DNA of 64,000 nt, taken from positions 26,327-90,326 of the forward strand of contig JAFDVO010000011.1 of assembly GCA_018268955.1 (NCBI GenBank), in the 5' to 3' direction. This DNA comes from Acidobacteriota bacterium (GTDB taxonomy: Bacteria; Acidobacteriota; Vicinamibacteria; Vicinamibacterales; CAVVIG01). Below, one piece after another: positions 37,270 through 47,564 of the stretch (the first letter of the stretch is position 1; each line of letters opens with the position of its first letter). Under the pieces are notes generated by a model. It was not told the origin of the DNA. It searched no databases and saw only the letters and a list, made by a program, of their open reading frames with translations. The position numbers and the translations under genes were made by a program.

Positions 37270-40107
37270 GTGGCTGCCACTGACACCAACACCGCGGCTG
37301 AGCCGCCGCCGTTCGCCTCGGCGTATCGGCTGCCAATCGATCAGCTGATCAGTGCGCTCGACACCGACGCGGACGCCGGACTGTCGGGAGACGACGCGGC
37401 GCGCCGGCTGGTGAGGCATGGGCGTAACGAGCTTGCGTCATCGCCGCCGACACCGGCCTGGCGCCGGTTCCTCGCCCAGTTCGAGGACGTGCTCGTCATC
37501 CTGCTGCTGATCGCGACCGCGATCTCTGCGGCCCTGTGGGTCGTCGAACGCGACGCACCTCTCCCCTACGAAGCGATGGCGATCCTTGCCGTCGTGCTGT
37601 TGAACGCCGCCATCGGCTTCGCGCAGGAACAGCGTGCCGAAGCTGCCGTTGCGGCCCTCCGTGCGATGTCGGCGGCCGAGGCGACGGTCATCAGGGGCGG
37701 TGCCCGGCTGCGTGTGCCGGCATCGACCCTCGTGCCAGGTGACGTGATCCGCGTGGAAGAAGGGGACATCATCCCCGCTGACGCGCGGTTGACGCACGCC
37801 GCCGGCCTGCAGACCGCCGAGGCCGCACTCACCGGCGAGAGCCTTCCGGTCATCAAGGACGCCGCGGCCATCGACGACGAACGTGCGCTTGGAGACCGCG
37901 ACAACATGGTCTTCAGCGGGACCGCGGCCACCTACGGCCACGGTCTGGCGATCGTCACCGCCACCGGGATGCAGACCGAAATGGGGCGCATCGCCGGCCT
38001 GCTCGAGAGGACGCCCGATGCGCAGACGCCGCTCCAACGCGAGCTCGACAGGACAGGCCGCACGCTCGGCGTCGTGGTGGTGGCGATCGCCGTCGTGATG
38101 ATCGTCACGATCGTCATTGCCGAGGACGTGCACGGGCTCTCCGCTCTCTTCGACGTGCTGATCCTGGGGGTTGCGCTCGCCGTTGCGGCCGTTCCCGAGG
38201 GGCTGCCCGCCGTCGTGACCGCCGTGCTCTCGATTGGCGTGCAGCGGATGGCCACCCGGCACGCCATCGTGCGTCACCTGGCCGCTGTCGAGACGCTGGG
38301 CTCCGCCAGCGTCGTCGCCTCCGACAAGACCGGCACGCTCACCAGGAACGAAATGACCGTGCGGGTGGTCGTCACCGCGAGCGGACGGGTTCGTTTCGAC
38401 GGTTCTGGCTACGACCCGCATGGCGCTGTGTGCCGGGAGGACGGCGGGGCGGTGGAGGGTCAGCTGCGGGCGGAACTCGAGCGTGCGCTCGCCGTCGCTG
38501 AACGCGCCAACAACGCCGCGCTTGCGTGCCAGGACGGTCGCTGGATCGTGCATGGCGATCCGACCGAGGGCGCGCTACTGGTCGCCGCGCACAAGGCCGG
38601 CGTCGATCGTGGTGCGATGGCGGCGCGACTGCCGCGGATCGCCGAGGTTCCGTTCTCGTCAGAGCGCAAACTGATGAGCACGCTGCACCGCGACGTCGAT
38701 GAGGGCGATCGCGGCATCGTGTTCACGAAGGGCGCGCCCGACGTCCTGCTGGCGAGGTGTGCGCACGAACTGGTTGGTGGGGAACGACGCACCCTGACCG
38801 ACGAGCGACGGCAGGCGATTCTCGCCCAGAACGAGGCGCTCGCCTCGCAGGCGCTCCGCACGATTGCGGTGGCCGCACGGTGGCTCACGGGGGAGGCCCT
38901 GGCGCATCACACCGCCGCGCCAGATGGACGCGTGGAGGAGGACCTGGTCTTCGTTGGCCTGGTCGGCATCATCGACCCTCCTCGCGCCGAGGCGCGTCAG
39001 GCGGTCGCGAGAGCGGTGGCCGCCGGCATCCGACCGCTCATGATCACAGGGGATCACCCGCGCACGGCATCCGTGATCGCACAGGAACTCGGGATCAGCC
39101 GCGACGGGCGAGTCCTCACCGGCACCGAGCTCGACCGGCTGTCGCCGAGCCAACGGGCTGCCGCAGCCGCGGAGGTCTCCGTCTACGCGCGCGTGAACCC
39201 CGAGCACAAGCTGCAGATCATCGATGCGCTGAGGCAGGCGGGCGCAGTCGTCGCGATGACGGGTGACGGCGTGAACGACGCACCCGCGCTCAAGAAGGCC
39301 GACATCGGCATCGCCATGGGCATCGCTGGCACCGACGTGTCGAAGGAAGCGGCCGACATGATCCTCGCGGATGACAACTTCGCCACCATCGTGGCCGCGG
39401 TCGAAGAGGGGCGCGCCATCTTCGCGAACATCCGCAAGTTCCTGCGGTACCTGCTCTCGTCGAACATCGGCGAGGTGATGACGATGTTCTTCGGGGTTGT
39501 CCTGGCGAGGCAGATCGGCCTCACCAGCGAGGCCGACGGGCTCGTGTTGCCGCTGCTCGCGACGCAGGTGCTGTGGATCAACCTCGTGACCGACGGGCTG
39601 CCGGCGCTCGCGCTTGGCCTCGATCCCGCCGACGAGGGGCTCATGCGGCAGCCGCCGCGCCCTGAAGGCGAGCGCGTGATCACGCCCCGCATGTGGCGGG
39701 GGATCGTGTTCGTGGGAATGGTGATGGCGGCCGGCACGCTCGCCGTCCTCGACGCGTCGTTGCCCGGTGGCGTCATCACGGGGACGGGCACCCTCGCCTA
39801 CGGGCACACGATGACGTTCACGACGCTCGTGCTCTTCCAGATCGTCAACGTAGTGAACGCGCGGTCGGACGACGAAAGCGCCTTCGCACACCTGTTCACC
39901 AACGCCTGGCTGTGGGGAGCCATGGGGACGTCGGTCCTGCTCCAGGTGCTGGTCGTCCACCTGCCGATGCTGCAGCGTGCGTTTGGCACCGTCCCGCTCT
40001 CGCCGGGCGACTGGGCGCTGTGCATGGCGGTCGCCAGCACCGTCCTGTGGGCACGCGAAGCGACGAAGCTGGTCGCGCGGAGACTGCGGACAGGCCGGCG
40101 CGCGTAA
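37270..40107 (+). CDS. Cation-transporting P-type ATPase (Ca2+ type, PacL-like)
   Basis: 945 aa from a GTG at 37270 with AAGG upstream. The N-terminal cation ATPase domain is followed by TGES (188-191), membrane motif PEGLP (from P309) typical of Ca2+/Mn2+ pumps, DKTGT with phosphorylated D352, and GDGVNDAPAL (G665 to D670). About ten membrane helices are expected, with four in the C-terminal half. It probably exports calcium or a similar divalent ion. No regulator lies beside it. Full length for the IIA family. Confidence 0.92.
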   Translation: MAATDTNTAAEPPPFASAYRLPIDQLISALDTDADAGLSGDDAARRLVRHGRNELASSPPTPAWRRFLAQFEDVLVILLLIATAISAALWVVERDAPLPYEAMAILAVVLLNAAIGFAQEQRAEAAVAALRAMSAAEATVIRGGARLRVPASTLVPGDVIRVEEGDIIPADARLTHAAGLQTAEAALTGESLPVIKDAAAIDDERALGDRDNMVFSGTAATYGHGLAIVTATGMQTEMGRIAGLLERTPDAQTPLQRELDRTGRTLGVVVVAIAVVMIVTIVIAEDVHGLSALFDVLILGVALAVAAVPEGLPAVVTAVLSIGVQRMATRHAIVRHLAAVETLGSASVVASDKTGTLTRNEMTVRVVVTASGRVRFDGSGYDPHGAVCREDGGAVEGQLRAELERALAVAERANNAALACQDGRWIVHGDPTEGALLVAAHKAGVDRGAMAARLPRIAEVPFSSERKLMSTLHRDVDEGDRGIVFTKGAPDVLLARCAHELVGGERRTLTDERRQAILAQNEALASQALRTIAVAARWLTGEALAHHTAAPDGRVEEDLVFVGLVGIIDPPRAEARQAVARAVAAGIRPLMITGDHPRTASVIAQELGISRDGRVLTGTELDRLSPSQRAAAAAEVSVYARVNPEHKLQIIDALRQAGAVVAMTGDGVNDAPALKKADIGIAMGIAGTDVSKEAADMILADDNFATIVAAVEEGRAIFANIRKFLRYLLSSNIGEVMTMFFGVVLARQIGLTSEADGLVLPLLATQVLWINLVTDGLPALALGLDPADEGLMRQPPRPEGERVITPRMWRGIVFVGMVMAAGTLAVLDASLPGGVITGTGTLAYGHTMTFTTLVLFQIVNVVNARSDDESAFAHLFTNAWLWGAMGTSVLLQVLVVHLPMLQRAFGTVPLSPGDWALCMAVASTVLWAREATKLVARRLRTGRRA

Positions 40108-40138
40108 CACTCGAGACCCGAGGAGCTCGGAAGAACCG

Positions 40139-40654
40139 TCAGGCTCTGGTGCACTTCCTGATCGTGTCCCACGTACGAGTTGTCAGGTCTTTCCCGAACG
40201 TCTGTTCGATCATCTTCATGAAGACGGGACCTGCGGGCCCTGGCACGTATGCGGTGAAGACCTCTCGACCGCGGCGTTCGAGGATCTGCACGCCATCGGC
40301 CCTGATCGGCAACGCAATGGTCGTCGGCGGCGCCTTCCGCAGGAACGTCACGACACGTTTCGCATCGGTGGGCAGGTCGAACGCGGCGTACGGGTCGGAC
40401 TCCAGCAGCTCCGCCAGTGTCGTCGTCGCCCGAACGATCGCCGAGAAGGCGCGCGGCAGGTGCGTGGCCATCGCTTCCTCGCACTGGCGAACCAGCGTGG
40501 CCTCGGGCGCCGCGCTGGCGGTGAAGACGACGTTGCCGCTCGAGAGCACGGTCTTCACCTCGTCGAACCCGGCGCGCTCGAAGGCGCGCTTCAGGTCAGG
40601 CATGGAGGCGTTCGAAGGAGTGACACCGCGCAGGAACGCGACGTATCGCGGCAT
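40139..40654 (-). CDS. DUF1697 protein
   Basis: 171 aa. MPRYVAFLRGVTPSNASMPD, VLSSGNVVFTA and GREVFTAYVPG mark the DUF1697 family, whose members are small cytosolic proteins of unknown function. Its ATG shares a base with the stop of the upstream kinase gene (TAATG), so the two are translationally coupled. Its 3' end converges with the P-type ATPase. Confidence 0.9.
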   Translation of the reverse strand: MPRYVAFLRGVTPSNASMPDLKRAFERAGFDEVKTVLSSGNVVFTASAAPEATLVRQCEEAMATHLPRAFSAIVRATTTLAELLESDPYAAFDLPTDAKRVVTFLRKAPPTTIALPIRADGVQILERRGREVFTAYVPGPAGPVFMKMIEQTFGKDLTTRTWDTIRKCTRA

Positions 40655-41529
40655 TATGCCCAGCCTCGTCCCGGCCAGACCTTCTCAGCGTACTCGACCA
40701 GCGCACCCCGAAACGCCTCGACAGTGGGGTAGCGTGCCTCGCGATCGGCGCAGACCGCCCGGCGAAGGATGTCCTTGAGGTCGGGATCGAGGTCCGCGTC
40801 GACATCCACGGCGCCGGCCGCTTCACCACTCCAGGTCCACCCGTAGCCGGCCAGCAGCGTGTAGAGCACCGCCCCGAGCGAGAAGATGTCGGCCCGTGCG
40901 TCCGGCCGCTGTGTCGACACTTCAGGGGCGGAGAAATGCGGCGTCGTCGGCGGATCGTAGAACGTGCCCCGCACGTGGCGTGCTGGGTCGTACGACGATT
41001 CGAAGTCCACGATGCGGACGATCGGCTCGCCGCGTTCGGTCCGGAACAGGATGTTCATCGGGTTGAGATCGACGTGGTAGATCGGTAGCCCGTGCAGCAG
41101 TGCCAGCGCCCGGGCCACCTCGATCGTCGTGCGCATGTGTCCGGCCATGCGAGCCGGCATGCGGTCTTCGTCAACCGCGGTCGCAAGAGGGAACTCATCG
41201 AACAGCGTCGTCACCAGGTAGATCCGCCCGTCCCGCAGCCGCCCGTGCTCGAGTACCAGCGGGAAGTACCGCGTGTCCGGCAGCGCCGCGTTGATGCGCG
41301 TGAGGCTCTCGATTTCGTTCTGCAGGTTGCGCTCGTAGACCAGCCCGGGCCTGGTTGTGACCTTGATGAGGACCTGCGCGGAGGTGACCCGCTGTCGCGC
41401 CACATAGAGCTGATGGCGCGTGTGCGCAGCGGCCTCTCGTCCGGCGCGGTTCGTGGCAAGCGGACGGATGGCCCTGTACTGGTCGAAGGGTGGCGCCTTC
41501 GGGTCGATCTCGAACGATTCGAACGGCAT
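40654..41529 (-). CDS. Serine/threonine protein kinase, stand-alone
   Basis: 291 aa, essentially only a kinase domain. Motifs: K56 in VLIKVTT, E72, catalytic loop YHVDLNPMNILF (D154, N159), and metal loop VDFES (D175), where the usual DFG is DFE. It lacks the membrane helix and C-terminal sensor typical of bacterial Ser/Thr kinases. HVDLNPMN is unusual but keeps the catalytic Asp and Asn. Targets are unknown; translational coupling to the DUF1697 gene suggests a link. Confidence 0.88.
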   Translation of the reverse strand: MPFESFEIDPKAPPFDQYRAIRPLATNRAGREAAAHTRHQLYVARQRVTSAQVLIKVTTRPGLVYERNLQNEIESLTRINAALPDTRYFPLVLEHGRLRDGRIYLVTTLFDEFPLATAVDEDRMPARMAGHMRTTIEVARALALLHGLPIYHVDLNPMNILFRTERGEPIVRIVDFESSYDPARHVRGTFYDPPTTPHFSAPEVSTQRPDARADIFSLGAVLYTLLAGYGWTWSGEAAGAVDVDADLDPDLKDILRRAVCADREARYPTVEAFRGALVEYAEKVWPGRGWA

Positions 41530-41649
41530 GCGACGGACCTGCCATCAGTGTGGCACAGGCTGGTGATCCCGTTCCGAGTTCCGAGAGCCCGAGTGCCCAT
41601 GTCGGTGGATAATGCGCGAGTTCATCCATGCGTTGAAAGAGGAGGAGCG

Positions 41650-42189
41650 ATGAGGTTGCAGAGTGTCGCGCTGTGTGTCGGCCTGAGCACCGTGCTGGTT
41701 ACCGGGTCGCTGCGTGCGCAGGCGTTGCCGGTGCCAGGCGTCGATCCGGCCCGGGACGTCCCCGGCGCCCATGAGATGCCGAGCACCACGACGGTGCACA
41801 AGGTCGCGTTCGACATGGCGACGGAGAACCCCGCCGGGCAGGAGGTCCATCCGACGCTGCAGACGGTTGCCCGCTACGTGAACACGCTCGCGAAGACCGG
41901 CGTGCCTGCGGCGAACAGGAAGATCGCCATCGTCTTCCATCAGGGCGCCACCGATTACGTGATGGCCAATGCGGCCTACAAGGCTCGACATGATGGGAAG
42001 GACAACCCGAACCTGCTGATGATCCAGGCGCTGAAGAAGGCCGGTGTGGATCTTCGCGTCTGCGGCCAGGCGGTGCTCGGCAGGAAGATCGACCCCAAGG
42101 ACATCACGCCAGAGATTCAGCTCGACCTGTGGGCGCTCACCACCATCGTGGCACTGCAGGAGCAGGGCTACGTGTTCCTCGGCCGCTGA
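41650..42189 (+). CDS. Secreted DsrE-like protein
   Basis: 179 aa from the ATG at 41650, with GAGGAGG close upstream. A signal peptide ends at LRAQ (about residue 24). The DsrE-type fold is suggested by HKVAFDMATEN, RKIAIVFHQGATDYVM and the conserved Cys in AGVDLRVCGQAVLG (C138). Proteins of this type carry sulfur as persulfide on that Cys. A periplasmic location is less common. A ROK kinase gene follows seven bases later. Confidence 0.85.
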   Translation: MRLQSVALCVGLSTVLVTGSLRAQALPVPGVDPARDVPGAHEMPSTTTVHKVAFDMATENPAGQEVHPTLQTVARYVNTLAKTGVPAANRKIAIVFHQGATDYVMANAAYKARHDGKDNPNLLMIQALKKAGVDLRVCGQAVLGRKIDPKDITPEIQLDLWALTTIVALQEQGYVFLGR

Positions 42190-42196
42190 CGCCCCG

Positions 42197-43114
42197 ATGC
42201 GGATTGGCGTGGACCTCGGCGGCACGAAAATCGAGGCGATTGCCCTCGACGAGCGTGGGCGGGAGCTGCGACGGCAGCGGGTCTCGACGCCGCGTGGCGA
42301 CTACGGCGCGACGCTCGAGACGATCCGGCTGCTCGTCGACGGGCTGGAGCGGACGTTCGGACGCGCGGCCAGTATCGGGATCGGGCACCCGGGCGCGACC
42401 TCACGCGCAACCGGCCTGATGAAGAACGCGAACTCGACCTGGCTGAACGGTCAGCCCTTCGAGCGCGACATCGCATCAGCCCTCGAGCGACCGGTCGCCT
42501 GCGCGAACGATGCCGACTGCTTCGCGCTCTCGGAAGCCACCGATGGCGCAGCCGCTGGCGCCGACATCGTCTTCGGCGTCATCGTCGGCACGGGAACGGG
42601 TGGCGCCATCGTCCACGGCGGCCGGCTGCTGTCGGGCATCAATGCGATCGCCGGCGAATGGGGGCATAACCCGATGCCGTGGCCGACCCCTGCTGAGTGG
42701 CCGGGTCCGCCCTGCTACTGCGGGCGCACGGGCTGCATCGAGACGTTTCTCTCGGGCCCTGGGCTGTCGCTCGACTTTCGCAAATCCGGCGGCGCTGACC
42801 TGCCGGCGCTCGACATAGCCTTGCAGGCGGAAGCCGGAGAACCGCGTGCCTGTGGCAGCCTCGAGCGGTACAGCGACCGGATGGCGCGTGCGCTCGCCTC
42901 CGTCATCAATATCGTCGACCCTCACGTCATCGTGCTGGGTGGCGGCATGTCCAACATCGCGCCGTTGTACGAGATGGTACCCGCGCGATGGGACCGCTAC
43001 GTCTTCTCGGACCGGGTGGACACACGGCTGGTGCCGCCGACGCACGGCGACTCGAGCGGGGTGCGCGGCGCCGCGTGGCTGGGGGAACGGGCAACCGCTG
43101 ACCTCCGCCTTTAG
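42197..43114 (+). CDS. ROK-family sugar kinase, fructokinase (Mak) type
   Basis: 305 aa. ATP motif GVDLGGTKIEAIALD, substrate loops GHPGATS and NANSTWLNGQPF, catalytic Asp in CANDADCFALSEA, and the zinc site EWGHNPMPWP with CYCGRTGCIETFLSG match bacterial manno(fructo)kinase. It phosphorylates fructose or a related hexose. Residues 202-217 (around ALQAEAGEPRA) look like an in-frame insertion of the genome's short repeat. Its stop overlaps the stop of the convergent porin gene. Confidence 0.9.
   Translation: MRIGVDLGGTKIEAIALDERGRELRRQRVSTPRGDYGATLETIRLLVDGLERTFGRAASIGIGHPGATSRATGLMKNANSTWLNGQPFERDIASALERPVACANDADCFALSEATDGAAAGADIVFGVIVGTGTGGAIVHGGRLLSGINAIAGEWGHNPMPWPTPAEWPGPPCYCGRTGCIETFLSGPGLSLDFRKSGGADLPALDIALQAEAGEPRACGSLERYSDRMARALASVINIVDPHVIVLGGGMSNIAPLYEMVPARWDRYVFSDRVDTRLVPPTHGDSSGVRGAAWLGERATADLRL
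42822..42835 (+). repeat. Short repeat inside the ROK kinase gene
   Basis: The 14-mer TGCAGGCGGAAGCC also occurs at 37218-37231 in an intergenic repeat. Here it encodes part of the ALQAEAGEPRA stretch, so a repeat of the intergenic type appears to have become coding sequence. Confidence 0.55.
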
Positions 43115-44445
43115 AGGTCCAGATGCAGCCTGACGCTGAGGACCGACACCGGGCCGCGATCGCGGTTGTATCCAGGATGCGCGATCCGCTGCAGGTCCAG
43201 CGCGCCGGACACGCCGCGCCAGACGTGCGCGGTGTAGTAGCTCTCGACGATCTGCTCGCGCCCGTAGGTGAGCGCTCCGTCACCGAGGAGGAACCCGAGC
43301 CCGCCCTGCGCGAGGTAGCGCTGGTGATCAGCCGAGATGCCGTTCGAGACGAGCGCGATCCCGAGCCGATCGTACTTGCGGCGCCAGCGCTCCCCGCGGG
43401 AGTCTGCGCCGACCGCCACGCTGTCGTTCACTTCCGTGTAGGCAAACGACTCGTAGTGCGGCTCGTTCACACCCCATCTGGCATACCCGCGCGCCGACGC
43501 CGCGAACTGGTGTTCGAGGTTGATGCCGACGCCGTATTTCAGCCGTCCCTGCTCACGTGTCGACTCGATGACCGGCCTCGACGCAGGCGCCGTCGGATGT
43601 GGCGGAGCGGCAAGGCGGTAATCGCCCATGTTGGCGTGGTTCAGGAAGCCGAGCAGGCGGATGGTCGTCGGCGTCAGCGATCGTCCTCGCCGCAGTTCCA
43701 GCTCGACGTTCTCCGCGCGTGCGCGTGACAGTCGCCAGTCGAGCGTGATCCCGTTGGCGACCGTGGGCATCAGCATCTCGCCGGCGCGCAGCGTGAACGA
43801 TGGACGACGGTACTGCGCGACCGCGCCGAAGGTGTAGCCGCGTGTGTCGGCCGCGTAGTCGTATGCGCCGTTGTTCGCCACGCTCCAGTTCATGAACTGC
43901 AGGTGGCTGTCGCTGCCGACGCTGTTGCGGTCGAAGAAGTCGACCGTGCTCAGCTTGCCGACCGTCACGTCAAGCGGCCCGCGCGTGTGGTGCACGATGA
44001 GCCGCGCGAGATACGGGTTCGATCCGAGCGTCGGGTTGCGGACGACGTCCAGGTTCGTGAAGCCGGCGACGCCCAGTGCCTCGCTCAGGCCGCTGCCGCC
44101 CGCGCTCTCCACGTCAACGCCGACCTCGGTCGTGCGCGAGAGCCTGACACGCGTGGAGATGGTCAGCACACGCGAGGTCGCCCGCTCCTCCTGATTGCGC
44201 AGGCTGTTGTCGCCTGAGTACAGCGCGCGGAAATCGGGATGCCACTGGGAAATGACGTTGACCTGACCCGAGATGGTGACCGGCTCGTCGTCCGGATGCG
44301 GGAACACCGTCGGAGGCGCCGGAAGGTTTTGTGCGCACAGGGGCGGTGCCAGCCACCCCAGTAGCCCTGTCACGAGGCTGATTGCGAAGGAGGAACGCAG
44401 CGTCCGTGGACGGAGAGTGCGGAGCAGGCAGGCACGTCGGCGCAT
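43111..44445 (-). CDS. Outer-membrane carbohydrate porin, OprB-like
   Basis: 444 aa with a long signal peptide (about 38 residues, cut after LCAQ). ISGQVNVISQWHPDFRALYS then GDNSL, VGVDVESAGGSGLSEALGVA, and repeated aromatic beta strands up to a C-terminal VLSVRLHLDL match OprB-type sugar porins. Its pairing with a fructokinase-type gene (convergent, stops overlapping by four bases) hints at sugar use, though they are on opposite strands. No regulator of this gene is seen. Confidence 0.8.
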   Translation of the reverse strand: MRRRACLLRTLRPRTLRSSFAISLVTGLLGWLAPPLCAQNLPAPPTVFPHPDDEPVTISGQVNVISQWHPDFRALYSGDNSLRNQEERATSRVLTISTRVRLSRTTEVGVDVESAGGSGLSEALGVAGFTNLDVVRNPTLGSNPYLARLIVHHTRGPLDVTVGKLSTVDFFDRNSVGSDSHLQFMNWSVANNGAYDYAADTRGYTFGAVAQYRRPSFTLRAGEMLMPTVANGITLDWRLSRARAENVELELRRGRSLTPTTIRLLGFLNHANMGDYRLAAPPHPTAPASRPVIESTREQGRLKYGVGINLEHQFAASARGYARWGVNEPHYESFAYTEVNDSVAVGADSRGERWRRKYDRLGIALVSNGISADHQRYLAQGGLGFLLGDGALTYGREQIVESYYTAHVWRGVSGALDLQRIAHPGYNRDRGPVSVLSVRLHLDL

Positions 44446-44491
44446 GGGCGCGACATCCTAGCCCGCTCGCATAAGGAAGTCCCGCGGGGGC

Positions 44492-46948
44492 TTACCTTCC
44501 GTCCGCGTCGAGCACTTCCCGCACCTTGCGGACCAGGGCGAGCAGCGAGTAGGGCTTCTGCAGGTAGGCGACCTGCTGGTGCAGGATGCCGTGCCGCACG
44601 ATGGCGTCGTCCGTATACCCGGAGAGGAAGAGGACCTTCAGGCCCGGGCGCCGTGACTCGAGCCGTGCGGCGAGCTCGCGTCCATCCATCTCGGGCATCA
44701 CGACGTCGGTGACGAGCATCGCGATCGAGCCCCCGTGATCGGCCGCGAGCTGCAGGGCCTCGCTGCCGCCTCTGGCTGCCAGCACCGTATAACCGTGGCG
44801 CTGGAGCGCAAGGGTCGCGAGGCCGCGTACCGCTTCCTCGTCCTCGGCGAGCAGGATCGTTTCGTGACCGCGTGGCACAGCGGCTGCGCCGTCGCCGCCG
44901 CGTGTCGCTCGTGCCGTCCGTGCTGCGGGGAAATAGAGCTTGAAGCAGGTGCCGACGCCAAGCTCGCTGTACACGGCCACAATCCCGCCACTCTGCTTGA
45001 GAATCCCGTGTACGACCGACAGCCCGAGCCCGGTGCCTCGGCCAGGCCCCTTCGTGGTGAAGAACGGCTCGAAGATCCGCGCCTTCACCTCCGGAGACAT
45101 GCCGCTGCCCGTATCGGTCACCGCAATGACGACGTACTCGCCTGCGGCCATGTCGCTGTGCGACCACGCTTCATCCGTACGCGTGACGTTTGCGGTCTCG
45201 ATCGTGAGCCGGCCCCCCTGCGGCATCGCATCGCGCGCGTTCACCGCGAGGTTCATGAGCACCTGTCCGAGATGGCCGCGGTCGGCCTTGACCGGCCACA
45301 CGCCAGGCGCAAGGACGGTCGTGAGCAGGATGTCCTCGCCGATCAACCGTCGCAGCATCCGCTCCGTCTCACGCACGACGACATTGACGTCGAGGACCTC
45401 TGGCGCGAGGACCGTCTGCCGGCTGAAGGCGAGCAACTGGCGGGTCAGTGCGGCAGCCCTGGTCCCGGCCTCGCTGATGGCGGTCACCAGCTCATGGCTC
45501 GGGTCGTCTGGCGGCAGGGATGCCTGGAGCAGTTCGCTGAAGCCTGAGATGACGGTCAGCAGGTTGTTGAAGTCGTGCGCGACCCCGCCTGCTAGCTGGC
45601 CGAACGCCTCCATCTTCTGCGACTGCCGCAGTTGTTCCTCGACCGAGCGCTGCTCGGTGATGTCGAGCGTGCAGCCGATGAACCCGAGATAGCCGCCGTC
45701 GGCGGCGCGGCGCGGCCGTGCGTACTGCAGCACGTGCCGATACCCGCCAGTGGCCGACCTGAGGCGCAGCTCGGCGTGGAAGGCCACCTGCGCCTGGTGC
45801 GCCCGGGTGAACGCCGCCGCGAGCTGCTCGCGGTCGTCGGGATGGACGCAGTCGCCCCACGCCTGCAAGCCGACGTCGGTCGGTTGTCCGGTCAGCGCGT
45901 GCCACTGATCGTTCAGGAACGCGCAGCGTCCGTCGGCGTTGGTGAGCCAGATGATGACCGGCACGTTGTTGGCCATCGCCCGGAACTGCGCCTCGCTCTC
46001 GCGCAGCTGGCGCTCGACGCGCTTGCGCTCCGTGATGTCACGGATGACGCCGGCGAAGAAACGCTGTCCGTCGGTGCTGAACTCGGTCACCGACAGCTCG
46101 ATCGGGAACTCCGTCCCGTCCTTGCGGCACCCGACCATCTCCCGCCCGATGCCGATAATGCGGCGCTCGCCGGTCCGCAGGTACCGCTCGAGGTAACCAT
46201 CGTGCTCGTCACGGTACGGAGGCGGCATGAGCATGCTGACGTTGCGTCCGATCAGCTCGCCCTCTCTGTAGCCGAACATCCGCCGCGTCGCATCGTTCAC
46301 GGTCGTCATCGTCCCGCGATGATCGATGGTGACGATCGCATCGAAGACCACGTTGATGATCGTGTTGAGGAACGTCTCCTTCGCGACGATCGCCTTCTCG
46401 GCCCCGATGCGTTCCCACGCGAGCGACAGGTAGTGGCAGAGGGTCTGGAGGAATTCGACGTCGGCCGGTTCGAACCTGTCGCGGCTGGTGCTCGCGAGCG
46501 AGAACGTGCCGAGCAAGCGTCCGTCGCGTGCGAGCAGCGGGTGGCACGCGTACGCGCGCACGCCCATGCCGCGCACGAACGCGCCCCGTGGGTCGGTCTG
46601 GATCCGCGACTCGTCGGCGACGATCGGCGCACGCAGCGCTGCCACGGTCCCGCAGAAGGCCTGGCCAATCCCCAGCCGTTCAGCCCCGGGTGCATGGCCG
46701 TCCGGGATCCCGAAACCAGCGACGAGCGCGAGGCCCGACTCGGTTCCGGTGAACCGATAGTTGAAGCACACGTCGGCGTTCAGGGGGGGAGCGACGATGT
46801 CGAAGATGACGCGCGCGAGAGAGGCTTCATCCTGCTGCGCCAGCACCATCGCCCGTGTGGCGCTGAGGAGCAGGCTCTGCCGATCAGCCTGCGGTCCGAG
46901 TTGGTCTCCTGAGTCGCTGGCGTGTGTGATCGGCGCGTTAGACGACAT
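44492..46948 (-). CDS. Hybrid sensor histidine kinase GAF-PAS-PAS-HisKA-HATPase-REC
   Basis: 818 aa, no membrane segment. A GAF domain lies at about 25-180. The first PAS (195-305, [20 protein letters not shown]) and second PAS (320-435) each end in a PAC-like DITERK/DITEQR linker. The H-box has H458 ([17 protein letters not shown]), the ATPase domain spans 545-675 (DTGSGMSP and GTGLGLS), and a receiver domain follows with phospho-acceptor D748 ([12 protein letters not shown]). It could phosphorylate its own receiver and pass phosphate to another protein. The signal is probably cytosolic, such as a small molecule or redox state. Confidence 0.93.
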   Translation of the reverse strand: MSSNAPITHASDSGDQLGPQADRQSLLLSATRAMVLAQQDEASLARVIFDIVAPPLNADVCFNYRFTGTESGLALVAGFGIPDGHAPGAERLGIGQAFCGTVAALRAPIVADESRIQTDPRGAFVRGMGVRAYACHPLLARDGRLLGTFSLASTSRDRFEPADVEFLQTLCHYLSLAWERIGAEKAIVAKETFLNTIINVVFDAIVTIDHRGTMTTVNDATRRMFGYREGELIGRNVSMLMPPPYRDEHDGYLERYLRTGERRIIGIGREMVGCRKDGTEFPIELSVTEFSTDGQRFFAGVIRDITERKRVERQLRESEAQFRAMANNVPVIIWLTNADGRCAFLNDQWHALTGQPTDVGLQAWGDCVHPDDREQLAAAFTRAHQAQVAFHAELRLRSATGGYRHVLQYARPRRAADGGYLGFIGCTLDITEQRSVEEQLRQSQKMEAFGQLAGGVAHDFNNLLTVISGFSELLQASLPPDDPSHELVTAISEAGTRAAALTRQLLAFSRQTVLAPEVLDVNVVVRETERMLRRLIGEDILLTTVLAPGVWPVKADRGHLGQVLMNLAVNARDAMPQGGRLTIETANVTRTDEAWSHSDMAAGEYVVIAVTDTGSGMSPEVKARIFEPFFTTKGPGRGTGLGLSVVHGILKQSGGIVAVYSELGVGTCFKLYFPAARTARATRGGDGAAAVPRGHETILLAEDEEAVRGLATLALQRHGYTVLAARGGSEALQLAADHGGSIAMLVTDVVMPEMDGRELAARLESRRPGLKVLFLSGYTDDAIVRHGILHQQVAYLQKPYSLLALVRKVREVLDADGR

Positions 46949-47061
46949 GCTCGACGGTGGTGAGAACCCTTCCGGATGATAGATCGCCCGCGGGGAAAAC
47001 CGCTGCCGGTGTACGTCCTACGTACGCGAAAACCGTGACGAACAGATGAGCCCGCGACGTC

Positions 47062-47096
47062 GGCCAACTTCTTGGCCTCCGCGTGAGCTGCGGAGG
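47062..47096 (+). promoter_or_regulatory. Two overlapping hairpins in the leader of the zinc-ribbon gene
   Basis: GGCCAA, CTTC, TTGGCC (47062-47077) and CCTCCGC, GTGAGCT, GCGGAGG (47076-47096) are perfect stems that share two bases. They end 60 nt before the start codon. They may form a stacked RNA structure in the leader. The flanking 46949-47156 region holds no gene. Confidence 0.4.
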
Positions 47097-47156
47097 TCCA
47101 GCAGCAACGTCGCGTTCTCTCTCGACGGCCATTCAGGCCGACGGAGGAGATTGCAC

Positions 47157-47333
47157 ATGGCTGACAATCGCTGCCCCAGCTGCCAGAACGACCTGACGTC
47201 CACAGTGAACGACACGATCGTCGCGATGATTCAGGCTGACGAACGTGAGCCGCGCGCGGTGTCGTGCCCGCACTGCGGTGAGCCGCTCGTCATCTCGGCG
47301 CGTGTCACGAGTGCGATCGACGTGCAGGTGTGA
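47157..47333 (+). CDS. 58-aa zinc-ribbon protein
   Basis: 58 aa with two Cys pairs: CPSC (residues 6-9) and CPHC (37-40), the layout of a small zinc ribbon. GGAGGAG lies seven bases before the ATG. Such proteins may bind nucleic acid or protein; no specific function is recognised. The 230 bp to the next gene contain nothing I can identify. Confidence 0.75.
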   Translation: MADNRCPSCQNDLTSTVNDTIVAMIQADEREPRAVSCPHCGEPLVISARVTSAIDVQV

Positions 47334-47564
47334 CGGGAGGGACGCGCCGGTTCCTGTGACAAATCGATGGCAGCGCCGTGCGCTGCACCGTGCGCGGGCC
47401 GTCCTTCGGGGTGAGCAGTTGCGTGCTCGCCAGATGACACGGTCGGGCGAGGCCGATCTCGGGCGTCGTCGATCGGGCGCGTTCCCGTGGCAGCGCGCCG
47501 GCTCGACCGTGGCATTTCCGTTGCTCCCTGTCACGACATCCACCCAAAACAGGAGTTGGAATCT

